Below, piece after piece: positions 1 to 6,824 of a stretch of 18,076 nucleotides of DNA. The DNA comes from JBCCFW01 sp039029535 (GTDB taxonomy: Bacteria > Acidobacteriota > JBCCFW01): positions 1 through 18,076 of the forward strand of contig JBCCFW010000162.1 of assembly GCA_039029535.1 (NCBI GenBank), given 5' to 3'. Numbering within the stretch: position 1 is the stretch's first letter; the number at the start of each line of letters is the position of its first letter. Position numbers and translations under genes: made by a program. Below the pieces are notes generated by a model, which saw only the letters and a program-made list of their open reading frames with translations, was not told the origin of the DNA and did no database searches.

Positions 1-1139
1 ACCGGCATCTCGGCCGGGTCGCGATCGAAGTGCTGGTGGTTGCGCTGGTACTGCTTGCGGACGTCGCGGAGCGCGTCGAGGGCGCCGGCCTTGCCGAACT
101 TGTTGATGGCGACCAGGTCGGCGAAGTCGAGCATGTCGATCTTCTCGAGCTGGCTCGCCGCGCCGTACTCGGGGGTCATGACGTAGAGCGAAAGATCGGC
201 GTGCTCGGTGATCTCCGTGTCGGACTGACCGATGCCCGAGCTCTCGACGATGACGAGGTCGTAGCCGGCTGCCTGGCAAGCGAGGATGGCCGTGCCGACG
301 TGCTCGGAGAGGGCGAGATGGGAGCGGCGGGTGGCCAGCGACCGGAAGTAGACCCGGTCGTCGTGGATGGCGTTCATCCGGATGCGGTCGCCGAGCAGCG
401 CGCCGCCCGTCTTGCGCTTGGAGGGATCGACGGACACGACCGCGAGGGTCTTTTCCTTGAAGTCGCGCAGGTAGCGACGGATGAGCTCGTCGACCAGCGA
501 GGACTTGCCCGAGCCACCGGTGCCGGTGATGCCGAGCACGGGGACCTTCCGGTCACCGAGCTTCTCGCGCAGGGCGCCCTCGAGCGCCGACTTCTCGTCG
601 GGGAAGTTCTCGGCGATGGTGATGAGCCGAGCGAGCTCGCGCTGGTTCGTCGTCGACAGCGCGGCGAGGTCGTCGGTCCACGGGGGCTCGACGGTGGGCC
701 GGTCCGCGCGGCTGACGAGGTCGTTGATCATCCCCTGCAGGCCCATCGCGCGACCGTCGTCGGGGGAGTAGAGCCGCTCGATGCCGTGGGCTTGCAGCTC
801 GTCGATCTCGGTGGGGAGAATGGTCCCGCCACCACCGCCGAAGATGAGGATGTTGTCGGCACCACGCTCCTTCAGGAGGTCGTGGAGGTACTTGAAGTAC
901 TCGACGTGACCTCCTTGATAGGAGGTGATCGCGATGCCCTGGGCGTCCTCCTGGATGGCGCAGTCGACGATCTCCTTCACGGAGCGGTCGTGACCGAGGT
1001 GGATGACCTCGGCACCGGTCGACTGCAGCAGCCGGCGCATGACGTTGATCGCCGCGTCGTGGCCGTCGAAGAGGGAGGCGGCCGTCACGATGCGGACCGG
1101 GTGCTTCAGCTCGTAGGGGCGGGGGCGCTCGGGAGACAT
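1..1139 (-). CDS. icmF: Fused isobutyryl-CoA mutase IcmF, N-terminal part (B12-binding domain plus G3E GTPase), cut by window edge
   Basis: The 379 visible residues begin MSPERPRPYELKHPVRIV. Residues about 14-145 form a cobalamin-binding domain, with FDGHDAA holding the lower-ligand histidine (D25, H27), then SYQGGHVEYFKYL and a FGGGGG loop. Residues about 190-379 are a MeaB/ArgK-type G3E GTPase with Walker A GTGGSGKS (206-213) and ESSGIGQSDTEI. This order is the signature of IcmF, which fuses the B12 domain, its GTPase chaperone and the mutase large subunit; the mutase part should lie left of the window. The enzyme interconverts isobutyryl-CoA and n-butyryl-CoA in the cytoplasm, using adenosylcobalamin, and the GTPase gates cofactor loading. 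The ATG at 1139 is preceded by GGGAGG (complement of 1147-1152). Oddity: the base-specificity motif reads NKFG rather than NKxD. It diverges from the hydrolase gene across about 155 bases in which I see no clear promoter. Confidence 0.93.
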   Translation of the reverse strand, partial: MSPERPRPYELKHPVRIVTAASLFDGHDAAINVMRRLLQSTGAEVIHLGHDRSVKEIVDCAIQEDAQGIAITSYQGGHVEYFKYLHDLLKERGADNILIFGGGGGTILPTEIDELQAHGIERLYSPDDGRAMGLQGMINDLVSRADRPTVEPPWTDDLAALSTTNQRELARLITIAENFPDEKSALEGALREKLGDRKVPVLGITGTGGSGKSSLVDELIRRYLRDFKEKTLAVVSVDPSKRKTGGALLGDRIRMNAIHDDRVYFRSLATRRSHLALSEHVGTAILACQAAGYDLVIVESSGIGQSDTEITEHADLSLYVMTPEYGAASQLEKIDMLDFADLVAINKFGKAGALDALRDVRKQYQRNHQHFDRDPAEMP

Positions 1140-1280
1140 GAGGAATCCTCCCAGACGCGGTGGAGGGGCGGCAAGCGAGACGCCGGGGTGTTTCGGGGCT
1201 CCGTGACGCGTTCCTGGGGTCAGGGAGGGGTTCCAGCGCCGATTTCCCACGATTCGTTCACCGTGTCAGGGCCGCCGCGG

Positions 1281-1315
1281 AGGGAGCGTAGACTGTGAGA
1301 GTGGAGGCTCCCGTG
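1281..1315 (+). promoter_or_regulatory. Two competing ribosome binding sites and GTG starts for the secreted hydrolase
   Basis: AGGGAG at 1281-1286 lies 8 bases before GTG 1295. GGAGG at 1303-1307 lies 5 bases before the in-frame GTG 1313. The second start gives a more compact signal peptide beginning MRQRWHLALSTLVLG. Either start leaves the mature protein unchanged. Confidence 0.5.
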
Positions 1316-2968
1316 AGACAGCGCTGGCACCTGGCTCTCTCGACGCTCGTCCTGGGCTGCCCCCTCGCGGCTGCCGGCGACTCCTTCCCCGGTGAGGTGC
1401 CGACGCTCTGGATCGAGAAGTCCGAGGCGGCTGCGGGTGCTCTCTCAATCTCCTGGTTGCCGAGCTGCAGCGGCGGTGCACGGGACTACGCGCTCTTCGA
1501 GGGGCACCTCGGCGATTGGTACGGGCACGTTCCGCTCTCCTGCTCGATGGGCACCGACCTCATCGAGGACGTGACGCCGGGAGCAGGCAGCCGCTACTAC
1601 CTCGTGGTGCCGACCGACCTGGAGAGCGACGGCCTCCACGGCACCGACGGCTTCGGCCGGGCTCGGCCTCGCGGCGGGGCGACGTGCCGGCCGGAGCTGG
1701 ACGACACGGCCTGTGGGCCCGACACGCCGAGCTGCACCACGCCTGCGGATCCAGGCGAAGACGAGAAGATCGGCATCTTGCGCGATTACGTCGCGGTGGT
1801 GCGGGCGCCGCCCATGGCGAGCCTCGCGGTCGTCCACGAGGGCTCCCTCGTCGCGACTTCGGGTCTCGGTGGTGCCGACGGCGAGACGATGTTCTGGACG
1901 GCCTCGACCTCGAAGCTCGTCACGGCCGTCGGCGCCGTCTCGCTCATGGGGGAGGGGCTGCTGGATCCGGACGCATCGGTCCTCGTCTACGTGCCCGAGT
2001 ACTCCGAGAGGAATCGGCGCGAGGCACAGGTCCTCGTTCGGCATCTCCTGCAGAATCGGTCGGGCCTGCCTCAAGACGGCGGCTGCGCCAACTTTGCCTG
2101 CCGCCGGAGCTTCTCGGGCGACGCGACGACCGTGCAGTACGACTTGATGGTCCCGGACCGGGGCGCGACCCTCGGAAACGTCTTCACGCCCACGATGCTG
2201 GCGAGGCCGCCCTACAGCATCTTCAACGAGACGAGCTTCGTCCCCGGCACCGACTACCAGTACGCCGGATGGGGCTGGATGTTGGTGGGGCGCGCCATGG
2301 AGCTCGCTGCAGGAGAGACCTTCGACGTCCTCTTGCAGGAGCGTGTTCTCGATCGGGCCGGTCTCTGTCGTGCGACCTACGATGGCTCGACCGTCGACGC
2401 GAACGTGGCGCTCGGGACGGGGACGAATGCGATCGATGGTTACTGTCTCGAGCCCATGCTGGCGCCGGGTCATCAGGGTGAGGGCGCGCCGTACCATCAC
2501 GACGAGCTCGACTGCGCCGCGCGCATGCCCCAGGGCGGGCTCCACGCCTCGGCTCACGACATGGGGCGTCTGGCCGAGGCGATCCTGCAGGACCTGGACG
2601 GTGCGGGCGTGATCACCGACCCGGCAGCGATGCGGCTGCTGTTCTGCCCGGGAGGAGGCTCCGGGGTGCCGGGGGCGCCGGGCTCCACCTGCTTCGGACG
2701 GGCAGCGGTCACCGGCGACCAGGCGATCCGCTTCGGGGCCGACTACGGCTTCGGGAACTTCCGTCGGACTTACGATTACCGCGGCACGACTCACGACATC
2801 TACAACCACGGTGGCGGTCGCGCCGGCTTCGGTTCGTACTTCGCGATCATCCCCGAGGCAGGGCTCGGAGTCGTGGTGCTGACCAACGACGGGCGAGGGG
2901 CCGACTGGCACGACGTCGCCGAGTGCGCGATCCGCATCTATCTCCACGACGCGACGTCTTGCTTCTGA
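1295..2968 (+). CDS. Secreted serine beta-lactamase-like hydrolase with N-terminal Fn3-like domain
   Basis: Numbering is from GTG 1295 (557 residues). Residues 11-27 form a hydrophobic signal peptide ending PLAAAG. Residues about 35-131 are an Fn3-like domain with ISW, RDYALFEGHLG and RYYLVVP. Residues about 155-557 match the class C beta-lactamase/D-Ala-D-Ala peptidase fold (Pfam Beta-lactamase): nucleophile motif S204-T-S-K207, a PGTDYQYAGWG stretch at the position of the YxN motif, and NHGG (504-507) as the KTG-equivalent HxG element. The asparagine of YxN is replaced (Y323-A-G). Members of this family are esterases, amidases or peptidases, and the substrate cannot be read here. A dozen or more cysteines suggest disulfides outside the cytoplasm. 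It converges on the HTH gene with a 10-base gap. True beta-lactamase activity is possible but not implied. Confidence 0.88.
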   Translation: MRVEAPVRQRWHLALSTLVLGCPLAAAGDSFPGEVPTLWIEKSEAAAGALSISWLPSCSGGARDYALFEGHLGDWYGHVPLSCSMGTDLIEDVTPGAGSRYYLVVPTDLESDGLHGTDGFGRARPRGGATCRPELDDTACGPDTPSCTTPADPGEDEKIGILRDYVAVVRAPPMASLAVVHEGSLVATSGLGGADGETMFWTASTSKLVTAVGAVSLMGEGLLDPDASVLVYVPEYSERNRREAQVLVRHLLQNRSGLPQDGGCANFACRRSFSGDATTVQYDLMVPDRGATLGNVFTPTMLARPPYSIFNETSFVPGTDYQYAGWGWMLVGRAMELAAGETFDVLLQERVLDRAGLCRATYDGSTVDANVALGTGTNAIDGYCLEPMLAPGHQGEGAPYHHDELDCAARMPQGGLHASAHDMGRLAEAILQDLDGAGVITDPAAMRLLFCPGGGSGVPGAPGSTCFGRAAVTGDQAIRFGADYGFGNFRRTYDYRGTTHDIYNHGGGRAGFGSYFAIIPEAGLGVVVLTNDGRGADWHDVAECAIRIYLHDATSCF

Positions 2969-2974
2969 GCAAGA
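2957..2974. terminator. Small hairpin over the stop codon between convergent genes
   Basis: TCTTGCT and AGCAAGA pair as a perfect 7-bp stem with a TCTG loop, covering the hydrolase TGA stop and reaching into the 10-base gap before the HTH gene's stop. No T-run follows on either strand, so this is a weak bidirectional terminator candidate. Confidence 0.3.
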
Positions 2975-2978
2975 GTCC

Positions 2979-4817
2979 TCAGCCGGGCAGACGCCAACTC
3001 AATCCGAGCTTGACTCCCGGGAGCGCGTGCTCGGTGCTGAGCGAGAGCTCACGCCCATCCCACTCGGGTGTCAGCCCCTCGGGGTGGAGCAGCCGCTCGA
3101 ACCCCGTGCGTCCGGAGTCGGGGAGGTCGGGCAGCAGCCAGGCGTGACCTCGGACGTCCTCGGGACAGACGCCGGGAGGGAAGCGGACGATCAGTCGCAG
3201 GCGCTGGCTCGGGAGGAAGGGTCCGAAGGTGGCGCCTTCTCGGAACGGGCCCTCGTGACCAGTCCGTTTCCTTGCACGACGCTCGGTGAGCGCGTAGCCG
3301 AGCGTGCGGGTCAGCCTTCGCGTGAAGGACACGCCGTCACGGGCAAGCTCGCCAGGGATGCGGAGCAGTTGCTCTTGATCGACGAGCAGCCCGGGGATGC
3401 GTCGAATGCGCAGGGGCTGGCGCGTGCTGCTCGCGTCCACCGAGGTGAGCTCGGCAGGGCCCGGCTGGAGGACCGAGCGTCCGAACCCGAGACGGAGACT
3501 CAGCTCGTCGCGGGGGGGACCGAGCCAGCGAAAGCCCTCGGTGCTGAGGCTGATGCGAGCCGAGCCGCCGCGTGAGATGACGACGCGCTTGACCTGCTCC
3601 TCGGCCTCGCAGCGACAGAGGTCGCGGTAGTAGTGCCAGGCGGCACGGCGGACGACCGGGCGCTGGCCCGTCACGGTGAAGAGCTCCCAGGCGGAGAGAT
3701 CGGGCAGGGCCTCGAGATAGCGCGTCAAGGTCGAGCGACGCGGATCGCGGCCGCCCTCGGCGCCGAGCACGGTCATCGCCGATGCACCCATCGCGTCGCC
3801 GAGACTCCGCGCCGAATGACCGGCCCGCTCGCGGAAGTGGAGAAGACGTTGGGCCAGGGTGGAGGCCTTGCTCTCGGACCCGCGGTCGGGGTCTCGCCGG
3901 GGATTGGTCAGCGACCAGGTCAGGCCTTGATCGAGCCCGAGGGGCGGTCGTCGAACACGCGCGCTCAAGCGAGCACCGTCTCTCTCGAGCACGACCTCCG
4001 TGTCGTCGGGATGCGTGCGTGCGCCGAGGTCGTCATCGGCGACGGCGCCGCGTGGAGAGCGAGTCGGCACCAGGACGTGAGGCCAGGTCACCAGCCGAGG
4101 AACGACGTCGGCGGGCTCATCGAGCTCGAGCTCCAGCTCCAGCTCCCGACACGGAAGATGCACGGCCAGGTGACAGCCCGACTCGAGTGGGGCCGGGCTC
4201 GTGTCGCTCCGACGGCGTGTCGGCTCGAGCACTCGAGTGCGCTGATAGGAGATGCCACGACCGCCGGACGTCGTCTCGAAGAGGTGCTCGTCGCCGTCGT
4301 CGCGGAGAAGGATGCGGTCCTCACTGTCGTTGACGGCTTGGGCGAGCTCCCGAAGCAAGGTGCCGGAGAGTTGGCTGGCCACGCGCATGAGCCGGAGCCG
4401 CTGACCCGGCTCGTCGAGGTCACCACCGGCTTGGCTCAGGCCGTCGACCTCGAGCACGCACTCGACGAGCCCGTCCTCACGACGTCGAGCTCGACGCCGG
4501 AGTCGCTCGCAGCGCAGGCCCCGACGGTCTCGCACGCGACGCCAGGGATCTTCCGAGGCCGGCGGGGTCCGGCAGCTCGTCTCGGGGAAGAGCTCGGCGG
4601 GGCTGAGCTCGGGCAGGGCGCGGAGACAGGCCAGCAGCGTGGAGGCCCGCGTGTCGCCACCCTGCTCGGCCGAGCGCAGCGTCGCCCGATCGACCCCCGC
4701 GAGGGCGGCGAGCTCCGTGCGGGTGAGTCCGGCCGCCTCACGATGACGCTGCAGGCGCTCACCGGCTCGGCGAGCGGCCTGACGGGTGCTGGACGTGCTG
4801 GAGCCGAGTGAGGTCAT
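2979..4817 (-). CDS. Internally duplicated XRE-type helix-turn-helix protein, effector domain unrecognised
   Basis: The protein has 612 residues from ATG 4817 (MTSLGSSTSSTRQAARR). An XRE/Cro-like HTH covers about 19-78 (ERLQRHREAAGLTRTELA, then LLACLRALPELSPAELFP). A second, parallel HTH covers about 321-381 (LAQRLLHFRERAGHSARSLG, then LTRYLEALPDLSAWELF). Each is followed by a ~230-residue charged domain that I do not recognise. The two domains end alike: DGARLSARV...GLTWSL at 280-303 and DGRELSLST...GLSWRL at 587-610. Each half is close to 306 residues, so the gene looks like an in-frame tandem duplication. No signal peptide or membrane segment is visible, which fits a cytoplasmic DNA-binding regulator; one chain could present two HTHs like a covalent dimer. 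The second HTH is more diverged. The start lacks a clear Shine-Dalgarno sequence. The gene diverges from the propeller gene across 99 bases, so control of that promoter is plausible but inferred. Confidence 0.8.
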   Translation of the reverse strand: MTSLGSSTSSTRQAARRAGERLQRHREAAGLTRTELAALAGVDRATLRSAEQGGDTRASTLLACLRALPELSPAELFPETSCRTPPASEDPWRRVRDRRGLRCERLRRRARRREDGLVECVLEVDGLSQAGGDLDEPGQRLRLMRVASQLSGTLLRELAQAVNDSEDRILLRDDGDEHLFETTSGGRGISYQRTRVLEPTRRRSDTSPAPLESGCHLAVHLPCRELELELELDEPADVVPRLVTWPHVLVPTRSPRGAVADDDLGARTHPDDTEVVLERDGARLSARVRRPPLGLDQGLTWSLTNPRRDPDRGSESKASTLAQRLLHFRERAGHSARSLGDAMGASAMTVLGAEGGRDPRRSTLTRYLEALPDLSAWELFTVTGQRPVVRRAAWHYYRDLCRCEAEEQVKRVVISRGGSARISLSTEGFRWLGPPRDELSLRLGFGRSVLQPGPAELTSVDASSTRQPLRIRRIPGLLVDQEQLLRIPGELARDGVSFTRRLTRTLGYALTERRARKRTGHEGPFREGATFGPFLPSQRLRLIVRFPPGVCPEDVRGHAWLLPDLPDSGRTGFERLLHPEGLTPEWDGRELSLSTEHALPGVKLGLSWRLPG

Positions 4818-4855
4818 TGCGGGGGAATGTTGTACGGCGCGAGTTGCTCCCGCAA
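4817..4855. promoter_or_regulatory. Inverted repeat in the divergent HTH/propeller intergenic region
   Basis: TTGCGGG (4817-4823) and CCCGCAA (4849-4855) are perfect 7-bp inverted arms. Their centres are 32 bases apart, about three helical turns, so both sites would face the same side of the DNA. The left arm touches the HTH start codon. A 7-bp pair can occur by chance in about 100 bp of GC-rich DNA, so this is only a candidate operator. Confidence 0.3.
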
Positions 4856-4916
4856 GGTGAGAAACCGAAGCTCCTCTCGTCAACGCTCGTTGAACCCGAA
4901 GGCGAGAGGAACGCTC

Positions 4917-6755
4917 ATGAACACGAGTCAGAACGACGGATCGAGACGCTGGTGGATGGTGATGGGGACGGCGCTGCTGCTCGGCGCGCTGTCGCCCCTC
5001 CGAGGGGGAGCGACGCCGAGCCTGGATTGGTCGACTTTCCTCGGCGTGGAGAACTCGCTCGGCCAGAACGGCGGCGGCGTCGGCAACGTCCTGGCCTTCG
5101 GTGCTGACGGAATGCTCTACATCGGTGGTGGCGTGGACCAGCCGGGGCTGGCGACTCCCGGTGCGGCACGCGAGGCCGGCTCGGGCGGATTCGTCGCCAA
5201 GCTCGACCCGGTCACGCGGAGCTTCGTCTGGTTCACCTACGTCGGAGACGACGGTGAGGCCGGGCGACGCGTGAGGGACCTGGTCGTCGACGACGAGGGT
5301 CGCGTGACCTTCGTGTCCGAGTGCTTCGACGGCGTGCCGCTGGTCGACCCCTTCTGGGTGGCCCCGCCGGGCGTCGATCCGGACTGTGAGGGCTACTGCC
5401 CCCACGGCTGCGTGGGCCGGCTCAGCGCCGACGGCTCCTCGTTCGACTTTCTCTCCAACATCGGTCGTCCCTGGGGCCTCACGACCTTGTCGGATGGCTC
5501 GACGGTGGTGGTCGGTTCTGCCTACAAGGACATTCCGATCGTCGATGCAGTGCAGCCGGATCGGATGCGGTACCCGGAGGGCTTCGTCACCCGGATCGCC
5601 CCCGACGGCGATGCACTGATGTTCTCGACCTACTTCGGCAACGGCTCGATGATCCGTTTCATCGGAGCGGCGGCCGATGCGCAAGACAACCTCTACCTGG
5701 CGGGTCAGGGCTCGACGGGCTACCCCCTCCTGGACCCGTTTCACGCCGAGCCTCCGGGTGACGGGACGGGAGCGGTGCTGGCCAGCTTCACCTTGGACGG
5801 GGCCCTCCGTTGGTCGACCTGGTTACCCGGCAGCAGCCGTCCGCACGACCTGCTCGTCGATCCGGGGGGCGAGATCCACGTGAGTGTCGACACCGACACC
5901 GATGCTCCCGACGAGTTCCTGCCAGTGGATTGGTTCCGCGAGAGGGACCCCAGCGATCAGGGCGGGCTGTTCAAGCTGACGTCGGACGGCCAGACGGTGC
6001 GGCACGCGGGGACCGTGCCGCACGTCCCCACCGGCCTGACGATGGATGATCACGGCGCGCTCATCGCCTCACTCGACGTCCGCCCTGGGTCGGGCTTCGA
6101 GCCCATCGACGACGGTGGTCTCCACTCAGGTGGTGGAGTCATCGATGGTGGTGCCATGCGCTTCACGCCGGCGGTCAATGGCATCGACTGGTTCTTCGGT
6201 GTTGGTGGCTCGGAGTCGGCCGCAGAAGAAGGTGAGCTGTTTCCGCCGTCGGCTCTCACCTACTTCCGGGACGTCGTGTACCACGAGGGGAGTGTCATGG
6301 TGTTGGGAGACAGCAACTGCGTCGACTTCCCCTTCGAGGAGCCGATCGAGACGAACGTCGTGGAGAACGGGGGCGTTCTGATGGCCGTCAGCGGCCTGGC
6401 CGGCGACGACGTTCCCGAGCCCTCCTCCGTCGACGCGCACACCTGGCGAGTCCCCCTCGACCTCGCGCACCCGCGGGGTACCAACGCCCTCGATCTCACC
6501 TGGGACGAGACCATGGGCGGTCGCTACCGGGTGGTCGTCGGTGACCTGGACGTGCTCGCCCAGACCGGGAGCTACGCACATCAGCCGGTGGGGCCCTGCG
6601 TGATCGAGGACACCTCGATCCGCCTCGACCTGCCCACGGGCAACGTCTACTACCTCATCCTCGGCGTGGACGAGAACGGGACCGAGTCGTCCTACGGTCG
6701 CAACAGTCAGAACCAGGAACGACCGCCGTCAGTGGAGGAGTGCACTGACCTCTAA
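4917..6755 (+). CDS. Secreted SBBP-type beta-propeller protein with C-terminal Fn3-like domain
   Basis: I chose ATG 4917 because GAGAGGA (4904-4910) sits 6 bases upstream and a signal peptide follows at once (basic RR, hydrophobic residues about 12-26, cleavage probably near RGGA). The mature part repeats the SBBP propeller pattern: a strand ending STFLG or STYFG, a variable loop, a D-xx-G turn with LY(I/L)GG-like strands, then FVAKLDP (92-98), FVTRIAPDG (223-231), LASFTLDG (288-295) and LFKLTSDG (351-358). These probably form one propeller over residues 35-495. Residues about 505-612 are an Fn3-like domain (LDLTW, C561, VYYLILG, SSYGRNSQNQERP) resembling the N-terminal domain of the hydrolase two genes away. 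Such proteins are exported or cell-surface and their ligands are mostly unknown. The gene is followed by a strong hairpin. Confidence 0.85.
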   Translation: MNTSQNDGSRRWWMVMGTALLLGALSPLRGGATPSLDWSTFLGVENSLGQNGGGVGNVLAFGADGMLYIGGGVDQPGLATPGAAREAGSGGFVAKLDPVTRSFVWFTYVGDDGEAGRRVRDLVVDDEGRVTFVSECFDGVPLVDPFWVAPPGVDPDCEGYCPHGCVGRLSADGSSFDFLSNIGRPWGLTTLSDGSTVVVGSAYKDIPIVDAVQPDRMRYPEGFVTRIAPDGDALMFSTYFGNGSMIRFIGAAADAQDNLYLAGQGSTGYPLLDPFHAEPPGDGTGAVLASFTLDGALRWSTWLPGSSRPHDLLVDPGGEIHVSVDTDTDAPDEFLPVDWFRERDPSDQGGLFKLTSDGQTVRHAGTVPHVPTGLTMDDHGALIASLDVRPGSGFEPIDDGGLHSGGGVIDGGAMRFTPAVNGIDWFFGVGGSESAAEEGELFPPSALTYFRDVVYHEGSVMVLGDSNCVDFPFEEPIETNVVENGGVLMAVSGLAGDDVPEPSSVDAHTWRVPLDLAHPRGTNALDLTWDETMGGRYRVVVGDLDVLAQTGSYAHQPVGPCVIEDTSIRLDLPTGNVYYLILGVDENGTESSYGRNSQNQERPPSVEECTDL

Positions 6756-6777
6756 CCAGGCCTGAGGTGGTGCGCTC

Positions 6778-6824
6778 GAGACGAGCTGGCGGGCACCGTG
6801 TATGGGGGCCCGTCAGCTCGTCTC
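6778..6824. terminator. Strong 16-bp hairpin terminator between convergent genes
   Basis: GAGACGAGCTGGCGGG (6778-6793) pairs with CCCGTCAGCTCGTCTC (6809-6824) over 16 positions, with a single G·U wobble and a 15-base loop. A pyrimidine-rich TTCTTCCTCTTCCT follows on the plus strand. The right arm includes the last codons and stop of the converging permease-peptidase gene, so the hairpin probably ends the propeller transcript and may act on both strands. Confidence 0.75.

Noticed and set aside
30..1298. Long plus-strand open frame opposite icmF
   Set aside because: It is an antisense shadow of a well-conserved IcmF; the product is low-complexity V/D/L-rich, as expected for the complement of high-GC coding DNA.
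4818..5744. N-terminal extension of the HTH protein across the propeller gene
   Set aside because: It would lie antisense to a protein with a signal peptide and ribosome site; the natural HTH start is ATG 4817.
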